Position numbers and translations under genes: made by a program. Shown piece after piece: positions 34,903 to 44,959 of a DNA stretch of 64,000 nt. The notes under the pieces were generated by a model. That model did not search any database, was not told the origin of the DNA, and saw nothing but the letters and a program-made list of their open reading frames with translations. The stretch's first letter is position 1. Each line of letters opens with the position of its first letter. The stretch comes from Lineus longissimus (Eukaryota; Nemertea; Pilidiophora; Heteronemertea; Lineidae): the NCBI RefSeq assembly GCF_910592395.1, contig NC_088311.1, forward strand, positions 20,811,695 through 20,875,694, written 5' to 3'.

Positions 34903-36403
34903 ATCAAACAGAATAGCTGTAGCACTTCCAGCGGGTTATCTCAAATACAATTAAATATGTTGTTATAAGACCCTTCCGAATCTCGGCTACAGGCCCCTCT
35001 CGATTGCAAAGTTGGCTCTTGGCTCTTGGCTAAAGACGAAACCCCGACTTGTTTGGCTGGCCCCATGAGCAGCATACACAGTTTGAGAAAGTTTGTTGTG
35101 ATGCTTGGCCACCAATACAATGACTAACCGATTTCCCTTGCTTCTGCATACCTCAGTCAATGCCTAATTTGGCGACACAGTTGCCCACCTATGTATGGTG
35201 CGTAGGCTCTTTCCAGGTTATTTCGAGTAAAGATGTAGGCCAATAAACATGATGTAGTATTGATAAGAATCTAGGCCTACCACGAAAAAGCAACTTCATG
35301 GTATTTATAAAATCTTGCAGCATGCAGTGGCGAATACTAACCCAGGTCCAATGAACTCATGTGTATCCCGCGATATGTATCCAATATTCACCAGTGTTTT
35401 GTACCCTTAAGGTCCTTCGCGTGGCCCTGGCAATGCTTCAGAGCCACAAGGAGGTGACTCAATGACATTTGTTTTTTATTGCATGCTGAGTAGATGCATT
35501 GTTTTGTCATGAAAGAGGTGTGAGTTGGTAACCAGGGTAGTGCTGGCTAGCACAGAAGAGTGCTGGCTAGCTTCATCCCTCTTGATGAAGTGTTATCGGG
35601 CAATGTTCTGGGGGAAAATTATCACCTAGTTTTATCTATTTTTTGACAATGCCCAGACGCGTGCAAGCGGAGCACGCGACATTGCACGCGCACGCGACCA
35701 ATGAATACATTTGAGTACGGTCCTCTGTTCAGCTGCACGCTTTGATGAGCTAAACATCTAACCGATACAGATGTTGTAGGAACCTGGGTCAGAAGTCTTA
35801 CAGTGATATTCTTATTGGCCGTCTGCTTTAATCACTGGTGTCACTGATAAGTATTACCTGACGAAAATGTATGACATTTACACTATTGATCTATTTAACT
35901 CGGACTAGAGAAGATATCATGTTCCCGGAACCTTCAGTTTATCTATTGATAATGTAAACGTTGTGTTCTGTCAGAGCGAGGAAAAGTATGTTGCACATTT
36001 AGTACGGATTGGGCTGTCTATATAGGGTCATTCAGTGGTCAGAAGGTTTACCAAGGACCGCTGTTGGGGAGGTAAGCTTCTGCCCGATTGCTTGTGTCGT
36101 TAGAGAAACTGAACTTTAGTTCAAACAGGAAAACATGGCAAAGACTCAAGGACAAGTGTTACGAAGTTGACCCCGTTCAATAACGACAAAGTCTTTTAAA
36201 GCTAGGGACTGAATATTCTTCTCATCCGGTTTGTTGAACAGATCGGACCTTAGTGGATAACCGAACGGGAGTCAGTGGTTAGTTCCAAGGCAGTGGACAG
36301 TATACGATTCAAGGTCAGGGCGATCAACGGTTCTTCACACTCGTCTAACATCATCGTCTGAGTTCGCAACTTCTATACCGGCCAGTGTCGAAAAATCTAG
36401 TCA
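34903..36403. promoter_or_regulatory. Divergent intergenic region between RIM and sulfatase genes
   Basis: It holds 1.5 kb between the RIM start (34902, -) and the sulfatase start (36404, +). A TATA-like tatatag lies at 36019-36025 with tcattcagtggtcag following, so a sulfatase transcript could begin near 36050 with a 5' UTR of about 350 nt. A duplicated agtgctggctagc lies near 35540-35571. The rest is unremarkable. Confidence 0.35.
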
Positions 36404-38017
36404 ATGATGGCTTGGACAGCCACCATGAATTCAGGAGTACTTCTTGCTTTGACCTTTTTAGTTTCTTTCGCAGCAGCGTCGGCGTTGCCTCCCACAACTA
36501 AACGACCGCACATTGTTTTCATCGTAGCAGACGATCTCGGGTGGAATGACGTTGGGTGGCGCAACCCGAAGGTAAAGACACCTCAACTAGACGAATTAGC
36601 TCGTGAAGGGGTCAGGCTAAATAACTATTATGTTCTGCCAGTGTGTTCCCCATCCAGGAGTGCCTTCATGACTGGTTACTATCCTTTCCACACGGGGATG
36701 CAGCACTATGTCCTGAAATCCATGCAACCAACAGGTCTGCCGTTGCCATTGCAAACACTGCCCCAGCGCCTGAAGACTTTAGGGTACGCGACTCATATGG
36801 TGGGAAAGTGGCACCTTGGATACTGTAAATGGGAGTACACACCGACGTATCGCGGATTCGATAGCTTTTATGGATTTCTTGGCGGAGAGAATGATCATTT
36901 CTCCCACCATCGCTCTGGCTGGTCAGGGCATCTTTCCAGCTCGGGCCTTGACTTCTGGTTCAACAAGACTGCCGTCAGGGACCAGAATGGAGTTTATTCC
37001 GCCTTCTCGCATGTCAAACGAGCGGAGGATATTATCAAGAACCACGATCCGGCAATACCTTTGTTTTTGTACTTGCCTTTCCAAAATGTCCATGCGCCTT
37101 TACAAGTCCCACAGGAGTTCATTAAACCGTACGCTTACGTCAAGGACAAGAGCAGAAGGTTGTATTTGGCGATGGTGACCGCATTGGACACTGCGATAGG
37201 AATGGTCGTGGAGGGCCTACGGAATAAGACTATGATGGATGATACGCTTTTAGTTTTCACCAGTGACAATGGCGGTCCTGTACAGGCCGGTGGAAATAAT
37301 TGGCCTCTCAGGGGCTCAAAGCATGGTTTCTTCGAAGGTGGCACGCGGGCTTCCGCTTTCATCCATGGCGCCATGCTTTCCCGTACGAATGTAGACTACC
37401 AAGGCCTAATGCATGCTGTTGATTGGCTGCCGACATTTTTGGAGGCAGCTGGAGTTGCAAATTTGAATCCCATCGACGGAAAAAGCCAATGGAAAAGCCT
37501 TACGGAAATGACGTCATCCCCACGTGACGAGATTGTTTACAATATTGACGAGATTGACGCCAGAGCGGCAATAAGGAAAGGTAACTTTAAACTGATTGCT
37601 GGAAACCCACTTAGTGCTTTCTTTCCAAACCAAGGTGGTTGGTATCCACCACCAGAAGGAGTGAACCGCCGGAACTTGCTGTGGCAACACAAAAAACAAC
37701 AGCCAGCGCCGTGGTGGTGCTTCTGGTGTTCTGTTCGCACAAACCACATTCAAACAAGCAAGCGGTCCCAAAGGCAACCGATACTGCAAAAGCGCACTCT
37801 GTTCGGCTTCAACGTGACCATGCAGCTTTTCGATCTGGCCAGCGATCCAACAGAACATCATGACGTCAGCCATCAATTTCCGGATGTTGTTGACAACTTG
37901 TACAGCAGACTGCAGCAGTATGTGTCAACTCTCGTCCCATCAAGGTTTCCTGCAGAGACACAACGGGCTGATCCGATGTACTTTAATGACACCTGGTCCC
38001 CAGGATGGTGTTTTTAA
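36404..38017 (+). CDS. Arylsulfatase B/I/J-type sulfatase, single exon
   Basis: The 537-aa ORF begins MMAWTATMNSG with a signal peptide (about 10-27, cleavage near SALPP). Met8 is an alternative start. Active-site landmarks are complete: metal residues D43-D44 in VADDLGW, formylglycine motif CSPSR with C81, GKWHLG (K135, H137), NVHAPLQVP, FTSDNGG (D288, N289) and PLRGSKHG (K306). The sequence follows arylsulfatase B and its ARSI/ARSJ relatives in length (human ARSB 533 aa) and in RGFDSFYGFLGGENDH. Such enzymes cleave sulfate esters from glycosaminoglycans such as dermatan or chondroitin sulfate in lysosomes or outside the cell; the substrate here is not known. Cys81 must be modified by SUMF1. 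The lack of introns may reflect a retrogene or the ARSI/J gene build. A poly(A) signal may be at 38930-38935. Confidence 0.95.
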   Translation: MMAWTATMNSGVLLALTFLVSFAAASALPPTTKRPHIVFIVADDLGWNDVGWRNPKVKTPQLDELAREGVRLNNYYVLPVCSPSRSAFMTGYYPFHTGMQHYVLKSMQPTGLPLPLQTLPQRLKTLGYATHMVGKWHLGYCKWEYTPTYRGFDSFYGFLGGENDHFSHHRSGWSGHLSSSGLDFWFNKTAVRDQNGVYSAFSHVKRAEDIIKNHDPAIPLFLYLPFQNVHAPLQVPQEFIKPYAYVKDKSRRLYLAMVTALDTAIGMVVEGLRNKTMMDDTLLVFTSDNGGPVQAGGNNWPLRGSKHGFFEGGTRASAFIHGAMLSRTNVDYQGLMHAVDWLPTFLEAAGVANLNPIDGKSQWKSLTEMTSSPRDEIVYNIDEIDARAAIRKGNFKLIAGNPLSAFFPNQGGWYPPPEGVNRRNLLWQHKKQQPAPWWCFWCSVRTNHIQTSKRSQRQPILQKRTLFGFNVTMQLFDLASDPTEHHDVSHQFPDVVDNLYSRLQQYVSTLVPSRFPAETQRADPMYFNDTWSPGWCF

Positions 38018-40990
38018 ACTGTCTGATAGAAGAGCAGATGTGATGATTGCCACAAAAAGCGTCATACGACTTTATTTGACACGAGACACCCCAAGTGAGT
38101 TGTATCAAAAGAGGAATGACATCATATGAACTTGTGCCTTACGTCTCTCCATCCCTCGCTTCCTCCTTTAATTATCGCTTTGTCCCCGGTGTCATAGAAT
38201 ATCAAATATCCATTCCCTTGAGCTGGTCCTTGTTTACAAAGTTATAGTTGTTTGCCAAGGCGAAGATAACAACATGTAGCGTCACGAATACTGTAACGCA
38301 TCGAATTATTAACTCTCTAACAGCAAGATTCTGACCTGGTCACTGAGTAGTGGCGGTAGAAAATTACTCGGAGATTTACCTATGATAGAGCGTGGGATTT
38401 TTTTATTATCAATCTGTAAGATGTACATCAATTACTCTACCCCTTCATTTTGTTCGGCGGCAGAGCCAATTGTATATGCAACCTCCTTCACAGGGGCGCA
38501 GCTTCTAGCTATCGTCGTTGTTGTTGTTGGGATGGACATCCTTATTTTTCCGACAGATGAAAAGAACAGAACTGCCCTGAGGAGGAGGCTGGGTATGTTT
38601 GCGCGATTTTATGCCCATTTCAGTAAAAAAAACCAGTTAAAATGAAGCCGTTGCGATTTCCAAGATGGCTCATTCCGTTAACAGTCGAAACATGCCCTGA
38701 CCGAGTTTGCAGTAGCTCTGTACATGTATTATATGTAAAAGCGGCACAGGAAGCAAGGTTCCGAAAGACCTGCACACTAACAACTGTCAAATACATAATT
38801 ATATACAATATATAGATATTATATATATTATACATGTTTAGTTACATAATATATCTTTGACCCCATGGTTGTATTGCATTCATATCTCATATCGTGGCGT
38901 CGTTTCAATGACAATTGGATATGCCTGTCAATAAATGAATGATAAATATTTATCAAAATTGCTTGGTGCTTTTATATCATGAAAGACATAAGTTGACCAT
39001 GTACATAAAGGTATTGGGGCTTTGGCGACAGAACTGCTAATGGAGCTCGAAACCGAGTTAGACTTCACTTGACAACGACGGCTACCGATTGCTGGACTCG
39101 GAAAATGGCAGTGCCGCACCCGGGCCGTGTCATCATCACCAAATCTCTGCCTGTGAGTTGGGCGAAGAAATTCCCTCGACAACTACATTTGGTTATCAGT
39201 CCTGTGAATGTTTACAAGCTAATAAATACTTCAATGTGTCGTTTTGAATAATTATGTTTCACCGATTGTTATAGAAACCAAATCATGCAACCTATGTAAT
39301 ATAACAAAGCCACCAGACATAGAATGTATGGAATTACATACTCCGTCTCATATTGCATATCTCTCGTCCTTTGACCTTATGTCTATAAATATTAACGCTC
39401 GACAAAACACTGAAGTCTTTTTAATTTCTCGGTGCATTTCGAGATGTATTATTGTTTACATTAATTTTAGAAGGTAGTTATCAAAGTTAAACTACATGTA
39501 CATGTATATGACCATTACACTCGTAAAAAACGTCACCATACTCCAAGAGAGAATCGGTGAATACGGAACTGGATGTATTATTGGTTGTCGCACAAAACAC
39601 CGCGAGGGTGCAGTGGAGCTCAAATGTAGGCCAAAACCTCCCAGGCGCCTCGTCGAGGTTTTGGGCCGATACGACAGCTTCACCCGAGTGATGTAAGTTG
39701 AGACAACCAATAATGACAGTGAAGTATCAGGGAGGTTAAATGTTCAATTCTGAAACACCTCAAACTAAACACCGAAATGTGATTTAAAGTACTTTTTGAG
39801 AACTTCTATCTACCCGAAAAATGTATCCGTATATGAGTTGAAACGACCAAGATGATCGTTTCAATATCGATATCGTGATATTCCATGCACCACAAACGTC
39901 ACACAACCTGAACCAGGAAACTAAATAAAATTGATATTCCAAGTTCCGTTGGCGACAACCATCGGATTGACCGGACCTATATGCAGAATTGCAGAATTCG
40001 TTCACTCTGGAGCAAGACTAACCACACTATGGCATGTTTTAGATCTATGATGAAAAGTGTCTTCTTACCACATTATAGACAGCTTGAAACGTCTGATATG
40101 ACAGCCAGGATAACACGTCCGTGTTGAAAACGTAGACGGCAAGCGTACATGAGTATCCAAAAGGATATCCTTCAATCACTGGACAATGGACACGAACGCC
40201 CTTGATTAAATTTGAAATCACTGTTTCCCTATTCGACACATCTTGACCCTCAAGCCTTTGAACGACTCCGCCGACCCGGACTCCGTTACACACTCCGTAA
40301 CACCAACGAAGGGAGGTAACGGACCGGAGTACGGTACCTCTGATGGTTCAGAATGCGTTTGACGTTCTTCACATCATACAATTCCTGCCTGGTTCAGAAG
40401 TGGTAGCATTTTATATCGTCCGCGTTATCATGCCCGTATCTCTGTCACTAAAGAGTTGGGGCTGACCAGGTCTGTGTTTAGTCATCGAACTAACATAACG
40501 TTTGTTTGAACTATATATCATTGGTATTTGATATCCCAGATTTCATTGTCATATTTCTTGAACTCCATGGGTCAATCGGTGGTAGTATATATATATGCTG
40601 TATGTATCAAATGTGTAAATATCAAATGGTAATCTAATAGGTCTATTTTCAATAACAATTCATTAGATATATACTTAAGCTGCGGGCTCTATCACTGTAC
40701 ACACCTACTCATTGCGCAGTAATATAGTGTGATGAGGCGATGCCTGAATATCATCGCTGCTTTTGAGGATACGAACACGCAGAACCAACTCAGCTATTCG
40801 GGATGGAGGCATTTCGAGATCTGGCTTTGTTTTATCAATGACAAGCCATTACATCCCTGAAGACCCAAAACCATTAACAAGATACCCAGCCGAAAGTGAC
40901 ATGCTCAAAAAAGCGCGATAACGAATGGCCCACTTATATGGCCCCTATGAACACTATGACCCTCTCCATAATCTGGGCCGTCCCTTCCTG
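38018..40990. other. Intergenic DNA downstream of the sulfatase gene
   Basis: It contains the candidate AATAAA at 38930-38935 and a hairpin near 39633-39665 (ggccaaaacctc against gaggttttgggcc). A minus-strand frame at 40300-40070 (YPFGYSCTLAVYVFNTDV) ends at a gtaaga donor but has no partner exon that I can find. No gene is supported. Confidence 0.4.
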
Positions 40991-41288
40991 GGCTAGTAGG
41001 AATGATGGCACCACTAAAGTATGTAGGTAAAAGGGTAGCTCAGTCGGTAGAGTGATGGCCTTATAAGCGAGAGGTCTCGGGTTCAATCCCCGTTTGGACC
41101 TTGATGTTTTTCCTCTGTTACATTTGGCGCCCAACGTGGTAAAAGGGTACTAATAATTTGTTTAGATGCTGGTGTGTCTTTTGATAATGAATTAACCCTT
41201 TGTATCACGGAAGAACCCGGTTGTGAGGACACAACTTTCCCGAACAGGGGGAGTATGTAGTGGGGGCATCATTCCTACTAGCCCAGGC
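40987..41288. repeat. Inverted repeat around the left part of the TRIM-like element
   Basis: The sequence cctgggctagtaggaatgat at about 40987-41006, and its inverse atcattcctactagcccagg at 41268-41287, form near-perfect arms of about 22 bp. The right arm lies inside the second long repeat; the left arm lies just outside the first. Confidence 0.75.
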
Positions 41289-41393
41289 TAGGGGGGAAAT
41301 TCCCTTAAGCTCAGTCGGTAGAGTGATGGCCTTATAAGCGAGAGGTCCCGGGTCCAATCCCCGGGTGGACCTTGATGTTTTTCCTCTGTTACA
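41022..41393 (+). mobile_element. Miniature LTR-element-like structure with tRNA-type boxes
   Basis: Two direct repeats, 41022-41122 and 41256-41393, each begin TGTAG and end TGTTACA, and share an 86-bp block with four mismatches. Two bases after the first comes tggcgcccaacgtgg (41125-41139), which matches the Lys-tRNA primer site of many LTR elements. The purine tract acagggggag (41244-41253) sits just before the second. About 130 bp of non-coding DNA lies between. This is the layout of a TRIM. Each repeat carries an A box (41036-41047; 41307-41318) and B box (41080-41090; 41351-41361) of a tRNA gene. The second repeat has about 37 bp that the first lacks. No clear target duplication is seen. 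Confidence 0.6.
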
Positions 41394-42345
41394 CCCGCAG
41401 ACAACCGAGGTACGATGGAGGGACAGGAGATGTTCAGAATCGCGTTATGCTCAAAATCTCCTGGGAGACTGAGGAAAGAAGACGAGTCTGCATGGTCATT
41501 GATGTTTCGAGCTAGAGAAATTGGTTTCCGCGCATACACCTTTGGGACCATGGTTTACTACGATGGAAGAGTCGCCTTTGTGTGGTGATACAGACATGAC
41601 AGACAGAAATTAACGGAGGAACGCAGACGCATGTTTGTTTAGTTATGTATGTGGTATGTCTTTCTGTCAACACTGATCATATAATTTTGATAAGTAGACA
41701 TAGTACACATTTTTGGTATGGCTGTGTCACTCGCATCCTGAGATTCAAATGTTTTTGAAACCTACGTCATATACAAATGAAATATCGAGAGGCACTGTAA
41801 ACCTTTTCAACGAAAGAAAACATCGTACCCAACCTCCAACATGGGTGGGATCGCATTTTAAACCATCCACTAAATGTTGTGTACCTCAAGTTCATAACTG
41901 GGTGGATATTGAACCCTGGCCTTTTCAACCACAAACCATTAGCCTCACGTCCAACTGGGTGCGACATTGGAAAAACCCTTTCAAATACAAGATCGAATAT
42001 TTCTGTGGCTGAATTGTTGGAACGAATTGTTAGGATTCATCCTACCTACGCGAAAGACGAGACTACGTTCGCAGTAATCTGGGAAGACAACAATAAAACC
42101 GGTGCTGGCGCTTACCTTGTCATGGTGTGATGGTTGTCAGCCCTTCCTCGCGTTCAAATAAAGTAATCCAAAATATTCCTGAACAATCACTGAGAGACAG
42201 CCCGATACACAACATGAATACCTTCAAATTCTCATGACATTTTATTATTGCATTATAATCCGTGAGATATTTATTCAACCGTTTTTAAATCGTCTAAAAT
42301 CTCATACAAAGGCCAACCAACTGATAGCCGAGCGACGACATTCCA

Positions 42346-43541
42346 ATACACTCCGGACGCAGTGGACCGGCCTTGTCTTTGTCACCCGAGGAGAGACGAT
42401 CGGGATGACGAAACGGACTATGTCGGAGTCTACATTCCGACGGTCCGGGGATGTTTACGTGCGCTCCGAGAAATTCATGTTTAAACGGGCAATGTCTCCT
42501 TTACTTTGTTTACCCACTTCAATCTAGGTCTGGTCATCTGCGTTCATTTCTAGAAATACTACTTGATACTACTTGATAATGACGATATAACATACTTGAA
42601 GAATCGATTGAAATCAGCGTCATCAAGAACTGAATGAATTGTTCATCTAGGTAGGTTGGTCACGTTTCGAAGTGGCGGATTCAGAAATTAAGAAGGGGGC
42701 AGTTCGATAACTAATAGCGTATAGGTCTTTAACCCCTACTTATTTGACCCTCCCCTTATTCGTGAGCCTGGGGGGGGGGGGCACACAGACATGACAGACA
42801 AACATGACACACAAGGGTGAGTGGTACATTCCTGCTCTCTGGTGGCAGTGTTGTGAACTAACGAACAACCTGTCTCCGTGATTGTGACACCCGAAATAAA
42901 AGCAAATGTATTCAAAAGATATTGCTGTGCATTTGTTAGCTGCACTCCGGACGTAGTGGATCGGCCTTGTCCTGTCACCCGGTAACATATCGAGGAAGGA
43001 CGATCAGGATGACGAAATGGACTGCATAGGAGTCTATAGTTAGCAGAGCGATCTTTCAACGAAGAAGGCGATTTTGTGGACCCTGACCGACTGTCGCGCA
43101 TTAATAGGCTATGTCACCAGCACAACGTCTTGTAGTAGAACTCGGTGAAAATGGCAGCTAGACCAGGGTAATGCCTTCACAACGCGTTGTAAAGTTTATT
43201 TCTTATTGGGTAGGCTATCCATGCATCCTGAACCTCCTGTTCTATACTATCTAGATGAGATGAAAACCTTCGTGGTCAAGATGGTGTATAAACCTAAGGT
43301 ATCGACGAAGTTTCCAAATATTAGATATGACAACACAATGGCTAAAACAGCAAACGGATTGGTTGTACAGTTACATGATAGGTATTCCATACGTACCGGT
43401 GTACACCTCTATCTTGATGATGCCAGACAAAGCCATCCGAAACTAAACTCCAGCCGCAGTTGACCGGCCCGCCTCGTCCCTCTCCCTGACTATGAGACAG
43501 TTTGAATAGGATGACGAAATGGACTACCCGGTAGTCTATCC
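42346..43541. repeat. Three dispersed copies of an about 100-bp sequence
   Basis: Related blocks at about 42346-42445, 42941-43040 and 43443-43541 share actccggacgcagtggaccg, then ggatgacgaaatggact and gagtctac. They are in the same orientation, 595 and 502 bp apart, and diverged. A G run lies at about 42771-42780. No coding reading is conserved among the three. Confidence 0.65.
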
Positions 43542-44959
43542 ACACGAACTGGCACACTTAGATGAAGAAATGATGATATATCTACATGTATTCCTATTTC
43601 TCTGATCACACTCTTTACCTTCTGGTTTAATACGATCTTGATATCCCATCACTGTCTCAGGACGTCCAGTGCTCAGTCAGGAAGACCACAGCGGCCCTTA
43701 CTATGCGACAGAATTCGATATCAAAAAAATTATGCAAGGTAGATTCTGAACTGTCCCCGTTTATATCAAATATATTATACCAATGACTAATCCCCCTGTA
43801 TTTATTCGGAAGCTTTAGTGTATATGCTTATTCTTACACTAGAGTTTCCTGCTGTCGTAGCCTAAGGACACAAATACCAAGGAACACCCCAATGTTTGTT
43901 TTATTTCGTATGCAATTCTATTTCTGGCAGTAACGTCAGAGCAAAGCCTCATCACAGTCCGCAAGTGATATGCAATCATCTTGGCCATGATACCAACGTT
44001 CTTTGTAATAAACAGACTGTGCTAAAGTTACATTTGTTGGATACTGTGAAGTTGATCAGGAGCCGTTTCTGCGCTGTACCGCGGTGCGCTGTGTCACGTA
44101 CGGACTTTGGTATTTGCAAATATGTTCAGCACCCGTCTTCACAGCTCAGTGCCGAGACGGACAATGCGTAATTCGTCTTCCGGTAGTAGTTGGCAAGATC
44201 TAGCTGGGAGACTATATCACCCTGTTCGGAAAGTAAGTGAAGGATTTCAGAAGCAGTAGTTAGTTTAAGGTGCACCACACAAGACAACTCCCAAACGGTT
44301 AAGAAGCGCAAAATTCGTCAATTTACCCAAATTCTTTGAAGATCGTTAACTACAATGTTGCACCCATGCAATCTCCGCCGCTAACAAGCATCGTCTCATA
44401 CAGATCGGAACTATGGACTCGGTCTCCTGGGTGATGAGAAGAGCGAAAATGCTGCTCAAGCGCGCGAACTGGACTCCTCGCCACGTGGTCGCACGGGCTT
44501 TAGCGACTGTATGATAGCAAGTATTAGTTATATACGATATGTCAGAACTGAAATACTCAGTTCTTTGTTACGTCGATAGAGTGACGATGAGATGAGTAGT
44601 CGGTCGTGAATGCTAATCCCATATCGATTTCTGCCCGGGATTTACATTACCAACGTTCGCTATCGCCATCTATGCAACCGTTAAGGATTAGAATGGTATC
44701 TTCCGTTAGCCGACCCAGCATCCCCGTCAAAGCAGTCGACTCGGCCACAATGGACTGCTACCTGAGCAGAATATGACTATTGTGTCATCTCATGTCCATT
44801 TCTGTGTAATTTGGCGCCAAATATTCAACCGAATTGCTCCACTATGACAGGACTATCAAATATCGTGGAATCACACTAAAGGACGCTCTGTGAAACCGCG
44901 CTAAATTTCCGTGTGGATTTCTTTATAGGAATACCTGATAAAGGCCACCTCTCACAAAG
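43542..44959. other. Intergenic DNA upstream of the EGF gene
   Basis: No supported feature. It presumably holds the promoter of the gene starting at 44960. Confidence 0.35.

Noticed and set aside
37514-37876. 120-aa open frame on minus within the sulfatase gene
   Set aside because: It is antisense shadow of a strongly supported sulfatase coding frame.
40070-40300. Minus-strand gene around YPFGYSCTLAVYVFNTDV
   Set aside because: There is one possible donor but no start, no acceptor with a partner exon and no family recognised; kept only as a note.
41036-41106. Functional tRNA gene (A box and B box present)
   Set aside because: The acceptor stem does not pair in either copy and the anticodon stem is broken. 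The two copies sit inside direct repeats of an element, so they are tRNA-derived sequence and not working tRNA genes.
41022-41393. Endogenous retrovirus remnant
   Set aside because: Only about 130 bp lie between the repeats and there is no gag, pol or env reading; only the non-autonomous layout is present.
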